From Lucinisca nassula (lineage: Eukaryota > Mollusca > Bivalvia > Lucinida > Lucinidae): a stretch of 64,000 nt of DNA. The stretch's first letter is position 1, and the number at the start of each line of letters is the position of its first letter. Of this stretch, positions 26,601-38,600 are shown piece after piece. Below the pieces are notes generated by a model. The model saw only the letters and a list, made by a program, of their open reading frames with translations, searched no databases and was not told the DNA's origin. The position numbers and the translations under genes are program-made. The DNA lies in the NCBI GenBank assembly GCA_963580285.1, contig OY757023.1, positions 127,628,027-127,692,026 on the forward strand. Direction: 5' to 3'.

Positions 26601-29600
26601 AAAGGTTATAGTAGATATACAACATAACAAGTACAGGATTTGATTGAACGTCATCTACTGACTGCACTTAAGGGGAGGCAACTCCTGCAAAAGTATTTTT
26701 GTCTCCCATGTCAATAGGGGTTAACTCTTGGAAAGAATTTGCTCCTGAGGAGCAAATTCTTTCTTTTAAGAGTGGATCCCTTTTTCAGTGGGACAGGGCT
26801 TTTAAAAAAAAGTGAACAGGAAGTCCCGAAATTTGCATCCCTTTGAAAAATGAAGTGAAATCAGCCAGATGTTCCCATTCCCCTTAAAGGAAAGAAGTTT
26901 TTCTTTTTTAAAAGAGAGCAAATTCGTTCCTTAACCTTTACCGGTCTCTAGGTGAATTCAGCAGATGACAAATTGTTGATATTCTTATTTTTCCAGAAAA
27001 CAGGATTTGACATTTCATGCAAATTGTCTTTTACAGGTTTTGACATCAATTTGCATGAGATGTCGAGTCCTGTTTTCTGGGAAAAATTAGAAAAATACTA
27101 TAAAATGTTGTCTGCTGTAGAAAATACCCTGGTAACCCAGCATGCAGAGCGTTAAAGAGCAGTCCAACTGGAATTTGCAAAACTTGTATCCCTTCCAAAA
27201 AGTCAAGAAATTTGTCAGGTGTATTAATTCTCACCTTTGCCTGTTGTCTTTATACTCATTTTCGTGTGGCTGGACCCTTTCAGGGTTGGTTTGTTTCCAT
27301 TTATTGGGTTTCAGTTACAGTATTGACATGTGACTTGCCTTTGTGCTAAACGTGTGACAAAGGCTAATTGATTGTTTGCTGATCTCTATTGATAATCAGT
27401 TAAATGGTCATCAATAGTTACAACCAGGTGGGTATTTAAAGCTCGGACCTTGATGGCAGTTTTAGATATTGTTGTGTATGGTAGTTTGGTCATACTGTGG
27501 TCATTGCTGTCTTGTTTGTTTTGTGGACCAACTTTCTGACTTAAATAACTGTTAAACCAATACCTTGGGGATTGTATGTCTAGCACCTTCTCAAAGATGT
27601 CTGGAAATTATTAGTCTTTAGTTTGCAGATTTTGGATTGTAGTGTTTGATTTGAACTTGTAATTTAGCGAGAAATATCTTTCAACAGAAAAAAACACAAC
27701 AAAAAACAATGATTAAACAGGGTAACTTAAAATAGAAATAGTCTGTTTATAGGCACATGTTATATTGTGTGTTTTGATGGAACTTGTATGAATTTTTGAA
27801 CTAAATATAGGCAAATATAGATTTTATTTTGAAACCTTGTTTTACTAGAAAACAGAAAATTGAAAAAATATAAGCCATACCCAAACAGTGGATGGCACCG
27901 GAAAACTAAAAAAAAAAATAAATAAAATAAAAAATAAATGAATTACAATGTCACTGACACAATAAGTATCTCTGGGTAAATGAACTTTTTGAATTAGGTT
28001 TGTTAGTTCATGATAAAGAAGGTAAACAGATTCGTCAAAAAAAAAAGGGCTTTTTCACTATTCCATCCAGTTGGTTGAAAGAAATTCTGGAAAAGTGTAT
28101 GCTTACAAAACTTAATTCGACAGGGCTTGAGATGTCATTTCATCTCAGTGTCGGGTAAAAGTCCCACAAAATTGGAAGCAACGTCTCCAAAATGACCTTT
28201 ACAGTGTTGACGGGGACATTAAACCTCAAATCAAACAAACAAAACGAGCACTCTGGAGACAAAACTCAAGGTAGTGGCATGAATTCATTTTTTTTTTTTT
28301 TTTATGAATATACATTGCTCATGTATACTAATGAAATAGCTGGAGGCATTTTAAGTATTTTACTGATTTCTCAGAACGGTATTGATCGAAAGATTGATAA
28401 AAACCCGAGTTTGTATGAAATCTTAATGAAGTTCATGAAAATAAAGCAGGTGCGGATCACTATGAGCAAACATGCATTACGCAGCCTTTAATGTGACAAT
28501 TATAAAGATGAAAAAAGCTCCTCATTAATTTAATCGTTTGAAGACCTGGTTGGATAATTCTCTCGATAGTGTACGCCAAAGGCTTCAGAGAAATAAAAGT
28601 TTGAATTCCAGTGCAAGAAAACTTCTTGATGGTAATGGATACACTTCCAGGGGAGGCAGCTCTTACAAAAAATATTTTTTCGTCTTAATCAAATTTTGCC
28701 GTCGTATCAAAAGTTATCTACTCTTTAAGAAAAGAATTTGCTCCTGAGGAGCAAATTCTTTTCTTTAAGAGCAGACCCTTTTTCAAAGTTGTTTCAGTTT
28801 TTATGATGACAGACAGGAAGTTCTAATAGTTTTCTCTCTTGTATAGAATGGCTGAAAGCGTGTGAGGTGTATCTGCTCCTGTTGAAAAAAAAAGGCAAAA
28901 AAGAAAAAAAAAAAAAAAATACATTTGCAGAACAGTTGAAGAAGTTGTTAGTTCATCATGCAGCTGGACAGTCCAGAAAATAATGAATAAATATCAGTTT
29001 TGAACTTGTAGTAAAATATTGATATCGGGTTAGTCACTTTTTGGACAAAGTTAGCATAGATTTAACAGAGATGTGGGATGACATTGAAGTGTTCACGATA
29101 GGTGTGGAGGATTTGAAATTGGTAGGTTCCTTACCATTGTTCATGTATAAGCATACATTGTCTATTATGTTACTTATTCACAGAGGCAAAATCTAACAGC
29201 AGATTGTCAGTGAGCAGATATTGTTGTTAAAATGTGGGTACTCTGTATTTTTCTATAGAGAAAATTGTCTCATTTTTTAGCTCACCTGACCGAAGGTCAT
29301 GGTGAGCTTTTGTGACAGTAAGATGTCCGGCGTCGTCGTGCGTCGTCCGTCGTCCGTCGTGCGTAAACTTTTTCTTGTGAACACACTAGAGGCCACAGTT
29401 TTGGTCCAATTATCATCAAACTTGCTCAGAATGATAATCATGACAATATCTCGGTCAAGTTCGAATTTGGGTCATGTCGGGTAAAAAAGTAGGTCAGTAG
29501 GTCAAATCATAGAAAAACCTTGTGAACACTCGAGAGGCCACAATTTTGGTCCAATCATCATCAAACTTGCTCAGAATGATCATTGTGACAATATTTTAGT

Positions 29601-32600
29601 GAAGTTTGAATATGGATCATGTCGGCTTAAAAAGTAGGTCAGCGGGTCAAATCATAGAAAAACCTTGTGAACACCCTAGAGGCCACAATTTTGGTCCAAT
29701 CATAATCAAACTTGCTCAGAATGATCATCATGACAATATCTTGGTCAAGTTCGAATATGGGTCATGTCCGGTCAAAAAGTAGGTCAGTAGGTCAAATCAT
29801 AGAAAAACCTTGTGAACACTCTGAAGGCCACTGTTTTGGTCCAATTATCATGAAACTTGCTCAGAATGACCATTGTGACAATATTTCAGTCCAGTTCGAA
29901 TATGGGTCATATCGGGTTAAAAAGTAGGTCAGCGGGTCAAATCATATAAAAACCTTGTGAACACCCTAGGGGCCACAATTTTGGTCCAATCTTAATCAAA
30001 CTTGCTCAGAATGATCATCATGACAATATCTCGGTCAAGTTTGAATATGGGTCAAATGGTTCCGGTCCGTTGCACATCTAGGTCACAGGAGCCAAAAACA
30101 GATTTTTTTCACCAAAAACTTAAAAAATCTTCTTCTCTGAAACCACAAGGCCCAGGTCTTTGTTATTTGGTATGAAGCTTCATCTAGTGGACCCCTACCA
30201 AGATTGTTCAAATTATAGTGCTGGGGCCAAAAATGCCCCCGCACGGGGGCCCTTTGGTTTTACATAGGCTTATATAGGGAAAATCTTTAAAAATCTTCTT
30301 CTCTGAAACCACAAGGCCCAGGACTTTGATATTTGGTATGAAGCTTCATCTAGTGGACCCCTACCAAGATTGTTCAAATTTGAGTGCTGGGACGAAAAAT
30401 GCCCCCGCCACGGGGCCCTTTGGTTTTACATTGGCTTATATAGGGAAAATCTTTAAAAATCTTCTTCTCTGAAACCACAAGGCCCAGGTCTTTGATATTT
30501 GGTATGAAGCTTCATCTAGTGGACCCCTACCAAGATTGTTCAAATTATAGTGCTGGGGCCAAAAATGCCCCCGCCCCAGGGCCCTTTGGTTTTACATAGG
30601 CTTATATAGGGAAAATCTTCAAAAATCTTCTACTCTGAAACCACAAGGCCCAGGACTTTGATATTTGGTATGAAGCTTCATCTAGTGGACCCCTACCAAG
30701 ATTGTTCAAATTATAGTGCTGGGACAAAAAATGCCCCCGCCACGGGGCCCTTTGGTTTTACATTGGCTTATATAGGGAAAATCTTTAAAAATCTTCTTCT
30801 CTGAAACCACAAGGCCCAGGTCTTTGATATTTGGTATGAAGCTTCATCTAGTTGACCCCTACCAAGATTGTTCAAATTACAGTGCTGGGGCCAAAAATGC
30901 CCCCGCCCCGGGGCCCTTTGGTTTTACATAGGCTTATATAGGGAAAATCTTAAAAAATCTTCTTCTCTGAAACCACAAGGCCCAGGTCTTTGATATTTGG
31001 TATGAAGCTTCATCTAGTGGACCCCTACCAAGATTGTTCAAATTTTAGTGCTGGGACAAAAAATGCCCCCGCCACGGGGCCCTTTGGTTTTACATGGGCT
31101 TATATAGGGAAAATCTTTAAAAATTTTCTTTTCTGAAACCACAAGGCCCAGGACTTTGATATTTGGTATGAAGCTTCATCTAGTGGACCCCTACCAAGAT
31201 TGTTCAAATTATAGTGCTGGGGCCAAAAATGCCCCCGCCACGGGGCCCTTTGGTTTTACATAGGCTTATATAGGGAAAATCTTTAAAAATTTTCTTCTCT
31301 AAAACCACAAGGCCCAGGACTTTGATATTTGGTATGAAGCTTCATCTAGTGGACCCCTACCAAGATTGTTCCAATTTTAGTGCTGGGGCCAAAAATGCCC
31401 CTGCCCCGGGGCCCTTTGGTTTTACATAGGCTTATATAGGGAAAATCTTTAAAAATCTTCTTCTCTGAAACCACAAGGCCCAGGACTTTGATATTTGGTA
31501 TGAAGCTTCGTCTAGTGGACCCCTACCAAGATTGTTCAAATTATAGTGCTGGGACAAAAAATCCCCCCCTGCCACGGGGCCCTTTGGTTTTACATAGGCT
31601 TATATAGGGAAAATCTTTAAAAATCTTCTTCTCTGAAACCACAAGGCCCAGAACTTTGATATTTGGTATGAAGCTTCATCTAGTGGACCCCTACCAAGAT
31701 TGTTCAAACTATAGTGCTGGGGCAAAAAATGCCCCTGTCCCGGGGCCCTTTGATTTTACATAGGCTTATATAGGCAAAATCTTTAAAAATCTTCTTCTCT
31801 GAAACCGCTAGGCCCAGGTCTTTGATATTTGATGTGTAGCTTCATCTAGTGGACCTTTGACAAGATTGTTCAAATTTTAGCCTTTGTTGATGTTTGGTAT
31901 GAAGCTTCACCTTTAAGACCTCCCTCAACATTATGTACATTAAAGCCCTGGGGCCAATAATGGCCCTCTCTGGGGCCCACTTGTTACACTATGGATCAGG
32001 TGAGCGATCCAGGGCCATCATGGCCCTCTTGTTGTTGCAACATCTGAATGCTGCATTATATGGGTCTTCGTGGATAAGAATGGAATTGTGCAACAAGTTT
32101 AGTCAATTGGTATGGAAGATTTATATCATAATTGACATACAGAAACATTGCTACGTGCAGGAAACACCTATTGGTGTTAGAACACTACTCGCCATGTTAA
32201 GTCATATGATATAATTTTCAGCCTTCTGTTACTATGTATTCTGATATTCCTTGTTCTCATTTGTTTATCTTGAATTACCTAATCTAAGTCTGGGAAGAAA
32301 CTGATTGCTTGAATAGGTGTTGTATTGATTTCAGGATTTTAGATTTCACTCGCTAATTCAATCAAGTCAGTCGTTTATCACCATGTTATTAAGGTAGATC
32401 CCCACATTAATTCATTGAGGTGAAAGTTGTAAGTAATTGGATGCTGTACTATCTCTTGTGGAAATCTCATACTTGCTAATGAGCAGATTAGCTGGCTGTA
32501 GTCATTTTATTCTGTATATAAGGTCACGTTGGTAGAAAATGAGTACAAGCGACAAGACCAAGGAAGTTTGATTAAGGGGAAAAGATACAACTGACAGTTT

Positions 32601-35600
32601 TGGCTAATTTTGTTAAGGAGACCACTACTACAATCTTCAGAAACTTGCATTGTGGGTAATTGTTAGAATGCCTCAGTGAGGCATTCTAACAAATACCCAC
32701 AATGCAAGCCTCTATGAAGAAATATGAAAAATTATCTTTTACTCACAGAGACCATTACCCACAATGCAGGTCTTTATGAAAAAAATATGAAAAAAATATC
32801 CTTCATTCAACCTGTTAGAAGCCTCCGTGGTGCAGTGGTTAAGCTTCTCGCCTTGTAAACCAGGGATCGCAGGATCCCGGGCTTCTCCAGACTTTCGGAT
32901 GAGTCTTTAAACCAAGGTCCCTTCTCCATATGGCCTTAGCAGTTGGTGAGACGTAAAACTCAAATACTCACTCATTTATCCTGTTACTCCTTTTATCTGG
33001 AGTTATGGGTACTCATGTTATTGGTACTCATGAGAACTGTCTCACCTCACTGACGTATATTCACAGGATACCTATTTCTATTTTCAGTTGAACCCCATTA
33101 TCGGGCCTACCTCCAGTTCATCATCCATGAGCCCGGACTCACAGTCTCATATCATTGGCAGCACAGCGTCATCACCATATCATGAAAGCGTAAGTATTTT
33201 TATTGACAAGAGGGCATATAATAGCAAGACAATGTCTCTTGAGCCTTCGACCAGGTTTGATTCCTGCCGGGTCAGCAACATACATCATGAAACATTTTCT
33301 GTGTTTAGTCTCTCCCTTGACTTTAATTGTTTCAAGAAGGGTAGTTGGATCTTAAGATCTGAATTTTTTTTTGAAGAGATTCAGAAGGGGAGGTTCATAT
33401 AGTTGAAGATAGATGCCTGGACTTTGAAAGGGAAGGTGGGTTCATAGAACATTTTTGCACAGTAATTTCAAAGCTTGTTATTATTAAAATACTAACCAAA
33501 TTGAACCTGTATGGTTCATTTCTTGCTCATCTTGGCATAAAGTGCTAATTGTCCGGCTCATGAAAATTTCACTGCCAGCAGGACAACTTTCAAATTCATC
33601 CTACAATATTTTGCATTTACCCTTGGGTTTCAAGAACAGGTTTGAATCAGCCGTGGTATATGAGCTATCCCCTCGCTCTGGTCACATGTGAGACACCAAG
33701 TGCTTCAACAGAACATGGGGTTGTTTTCCTCCCAGTATTCCAGTTTTCACCCGCCTCCAATTAACCATCCGCTCGAAATATGTGTAATAATCTTAAAAGG
33801 GCCGTAAGTTTTACTATATTATGTTAACCCTTACCCTGCTGATCATGACAACCTCTACCTTTGCAAACAGTGTAGATCCAGATCAGATGGCTTCTGAAGA
33901 AGCCATCTGATCGGGATCTACACTGTTTGTCATTCAGTTTGTGAATTTGAAGAAAAACATTACTTTGTATATCATGTAATCGGATTGGCTGATAGTGAGA
34001 AATGGGTGTGGCTAATTAAAATATTCAGCAGGACAAGGGTTAATTATTTGTTCCTGTGTTGTTTCAGGCACTCACAAGTCCCCAGCCATACTCACCTCAC
34101 ACCAACATGACATCACCCATTCCTACAGTACCATCCAAGTAAGTATTGGTTGCTTCCAGATATATATTAACCCATTTTGTACCAGAAACCTGAAAACGGG
34201 TACCCTGGCAAACAGTGCAGGCCCAGGTCAGGCGCCACAGAACACTGTTTCTGATCATGGCCTCCACTGTTTGCTAGAAGTTCAGTCATTTTCCAAATAA
34301 ATTTTGATGTTAACACAACCTAACACCCATAAATTTTGAAATGGACTTCTACTATATGTAAGGTGGAAGATTCCATTGGGTACAAAAAGGGTTAAATACC
34401 GTAAAAATCCTGAAATGAGGACTTACTGACATTCTCGTAAAAGTTTTAACAAATTTTTTTCATGGTTGAGTAAGGAGTCCAAAAGGTGCAGACAGAATGC
34501 CAAACAGTGTAGACCTTGATCAGACCTGTTCGTGGGGGAGCAGTCTGAGCTGGGTCTGCACTGTTTGCTTAGGCATGCCTGTCCCAATACTTAGGGGAAT
34601 TCTGTTTCTTATTCATCCCTAAAAATATATGTTGTGGGTACTTGTTAGAATAGCCTCATCGAGGCAATTCTAACAAGTACCCACAACACATGTTTCTGAC
34701 AAGAAATTAGGAAATTTCTCTCTTATCCTAATTACTCCCAATTTGGAGCTGTGTTCTTTTTTACACCAAGTGCTTATACCGAAGGTCTGAGAAAATATTT
34801 TTATCGTAAAGGTACCAAGAAACCAAAAAAAAAAATATCTGTAATTTAGTTTCTTCCACCATATATTACCACAATGCACCAACATCTTCACCAATGAGTG
34901 TTCTTAAGAGATTTCTGTGTAATCAGAATATACTATAAAGTATGTTTTGACCTAAATTTCAGAAGTTAAAATTATCAGATTAACATCATGGGTTACACCA
35001 TGTCATGAAGTTGACGTCAGAGAATATGTCCAGTCATTGTCGCGCCTGCTATTAGCATGGCGGGATATAGGCGCCCGGTTTTCCGTCCGTTTGTCTGTTC
35101 GTCCGTTTGTCCGTTCGTTCGTCCGTCCGTTTGTCAAGGCGTCAACATTTGCGACCACCCTAGCGTTCACCCTGAGGTTCAAGTTTATTTCTCAAGAACT
35201 ATAAGAGTTTCATTAATGATACTTGGTACAAACTTGTATCTGGGGATGACAACTTACATGCAAGCATCCATATTTGACCTTGACCTACATTTCATGGTTC
35301 ACTGACTTTGTAAAATATTGCGACCACCCTAGCGTTCACCCTGAGGTTCAAGTTTATTTCTCAAGAACTATAAGAGCTTCATTAATGATACTTGGTACAA
35401 ACTTGTATCTGGGGATGACAACTTACATGCAAGCATCCATATTTGACCTTGACCTACATTTCATGGTTCACTGACTTTGTAAAATATTGCGACCACCCTA
35501 GCGTTTACCCTGAGGATCAAGTTTATTTCTCAAGAACTATAAGAGCTTCATTAATGATACTTGGTACAAACTTGTATCAAGGTATGGTAACTTAAATGCA

Positions 35601-38600
35601 AGCATCCATATTTGACATTGACCTATATTTCATGGTTCACTGACTTTGTAAAATATTGCGACCACCCTAGAGTTCACCCTAATGGTCATGTTTATTTCTC
35701 AAGACTTATAGGAGCTACATTAATGATACTTGGTACAAGCTTGCATTTAAGAATGGAAACTTTTGTGCAAGCATCTATGTTTGACCTTGACCTACATATC
35801 ATGGTTGGGTGACTTTGCGCCCCCACAGGCGCGACATAGCCTTCGGCGGAATTCTTGTTTTATTGTATGCAGTGACATATTGTCACAGCATAAAATCATA
35901 TGATCAAAAGTAAGTGGTCAGCCATGTGAGATTCTGTATGTAGACATGGTTTGATACAGGCTTTTATATTTGATTAATTTTTGTCTTGTAGTCAAGTGCT
36001 TATATGTCAGTGATCTCTCTTGAGTGCCCCTTATAATTCTCATTTCTGAAATATTCAGAATATGCTAAAATAATAATTAATGTGACCTGACCTTTTCTGA
36101 CTGGTATATTTAACCCATTTAGTACCGGAAACCCCAAAATGGGTACCTTGGCAAACAATGCAGGCCCAGATGAGACGCCGCGTTCTGCGGCGTCTCATCA
36201 GGGCCTACACTGTTTGCAAAAAGTTCAGCCATTTTCCAAACAAATTTTGAAGAAAAATACAACCTGACACCCCAAAATTTTGAAATGAACTCCTGCTATA
36301 TATAAGGAGGAATATTCCATTTGGTACCAAAAGGGTTAATAGGTCAGTTCATAAAAGGTATCTATTGTTGGTAAAAGACAACATATCAAATATGAAACAA
36401 AAGCCACAGTTATTTCAAACTGAAGGTACCTGTTCCGTGTTACGCTCGGTATTGTTTGCTCGGATTTCAAAACAACTTATTTCCAATCAGGGTTAAATTG
36501 TGCAGGTAATTGGCGGTGTGCCAGATATTAAAAATCAATAATCAAGAACTAAATTGATAACTGGACTGGCCCATTATAGTTCTGAAGGGTTCTACCTTTT
36601 CCATAACAGTGACAATGCCAGGTAGTGCGGCTGGTTGCCAGGTAGTTTAAACGAGCTTAGCATGACATCATTTGTAAATGTTCAGTAATAATAGCATTTG
36701 ATTGGCAATCATTTCAGTAGTTTGTTAATGGCTTATTGGTTTGCAATAGATTCGATGGACAGGCCATGATTTGATAAAGTCCACTTGAGTGGTACATAAA
36801 ACAGTTAGGTCACGATACTGAAACTTGTTAGACAGTGATAGCGTGTTGTAATTGGTCGATTGCGCGGCAGATGATTCTTGTGTAATGTCAAGCCCCTATT
36901 TTCTCTGAAAAGTAGTAAGAAGATGTACCACAACCTCTTTATAACAGTATTAATATGAAATATGAGTCTAAAGCAGAAACAGTGTTAGTTATAGAGGATC
37001 TGACACTAGTGGTCATTTCATATGAAATTTATGAAACGAGCCTTTGGCGAGTTTCATAAATTTCATATGAAATGACCACGAGTGTAAGATTCTGTTTATC
37101 ATATGACCACTTTAAATTGGATTTTATCGCCTTTAAATTTGATATTTTTCCCCACAAAAATGCATGGTTGACAGTGACGTCATTATGGCGTTACCTAGTC
37201 CCGCCATAGTGTTATTACATGTGTGGTCATACGATTTTTATTACACGACGTTATCCACTGCTTATCAACGACGTCATATGATAAATGTTATATCCAAACA
37301 AAAATGTACAGATTATATAGAAAAATAACCATTTATGGTTATTTTTCAATATAATCTATACATTTTGGGGATCAACCTTGAAACCGTGTCATGTCCAAAA
37401 CCACATTATAACGAATAGTGTTATAATGAGTTGGTGTACTTCAAAAATGTCATCTGCTAATTGATTGGTGCTGCAAGGTTTACTCCTCATGTAAGTTCGC
37501 AAAAGAAATAAACTTGCATCCCTTGGCAAAATATGTGACTAAGCTTTGAATTAATTAATGATCTCTGATATTCACAAGTGGATATTTTATCTATTTGCAG
37601 CACACCATATCCCGGTGAATATGGGTTTGAAATTTCATTTGCCACCCCATCTAAAGAGACCAAGTCTACAACATGGACAGTAAGTATTTGTGTTGCATTG
37701 AATGATAAAAAGTTTTAACTTTGTGCCAGTTAAAGCCTTCATTTATGCTGCCCACTTAAACAGCTAGGCCCAGAAACCAGTTGTGCAAAACTAACAGTCA
37801 TTTCAGTGTCGTTAGTTAACATATGGTTAAAGCTGCTCACATTTTTTGTCTGGAAAAAAGTACTACTGTTATTGTTATTGTTGCATGGTGTGATATAGGC
37901 ATCCGATTTGCCATCCGTTTGTCAGTTTGTCAATCCGTCAACATATGGGACAACCCTAGCTTTCACCCAAATGGCCAAGTTTACTACAGGTGTGACATAG
38001 CATTTGACGGAATTCTTGTTAGATATTGTAGAACAGTTAGCATTATGACCACTCACAAGCTTGTTAAGTTAACACCTAACTGTTCTTTGAACTTGGCCTG
38101 GATATTCTTCTGGAAAATGTGTTGATAACAGTAAATGAACTGGAAGAAAAAGGGCCCTAATCACATATTCCACTAGTGAGCAATAGGACATGACTGCAAG
38201 TCCCTTTCTGTTTCACAAGGACTTGTACATGCCTCAGAATAATGTCATATTGACAAGTCTAATGTATAACATACAAGCCAACAAATTGACAGGTCCATGC
38301 AATATCAAAGCAAACAAACCTCACCGTGCACAAAACTTCTTAGATTCTTTGTATATTCAGCATATTTTTTGTGAGAGTTAAGCGGCTGCTGTATATCTAT
38401 GCATTTTTTTTTCTCTTTCTAGTATTCTGATCTTCTAAAGAAGCTGTATGTGAGAATGGCTACAACATGTCCAGTACGGTTTAAAACAGTACGAACACCT
38501 CCCCCTGGCTGTGTGATCCGGTGCATGCCCATATTCATGAAGCCAGAACATGTTCAGGAGACCGTCAAACGGTGTCCAAATCACGCAACTTCAAAAGAAA

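Larger units (their letters stand above)
29275..32033 (+). mobile_element. Helitron/pearl-like element with two tandem cores
   Basis: Starts at a hairpin (AGCTCACCTGACC...GGTCATGGTGAGCT) followed by a GTC-rich microsatellite (about 29323-29362). It then has about five 145 bp units and about eleven 166 bp units, and ends with the hairpin AGGGCCATCATGGCCCT (32011-32027) immediately before CTTGTT. A tandem core flanked by unique arms, a microsatellite in the left arm and a hairpin near the 3' end match bivalve pearl/Helitron-like non-autonomous elements. The CTTG 3' terminus differs from the classical CTRR, so the superfamily is an inference. Confidence 0.6.

Noticed and set aside
29275..32033. 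CRISPR-like array from regular repeats
   Set aside because: Units are contiguous tandem copies of 145 and 166 bp without unique spacers, in a eukaryotic genome.
32640..32710. Family-F palindromes as rho-independent-type terminators
   Set aside because: Perfect hairpins, but the sequence is eukaryotic and the same palindromes recur as dispersed repeats without gene ends.
35057..35812. Three similar plus-strand frames of 66-82 residues
   Set aside because: These are translations of the 169 bp repeat unit of the pearl-like element; the similarity between frames is repeat identity, not a gene family.
38545..38556. p53 response half-site GAACATGTTC inside exon 7
   Set aside because: Only one half-site was seen, within coding sequence; a single decamer is expected by chance and no adjacent second half-site is present.
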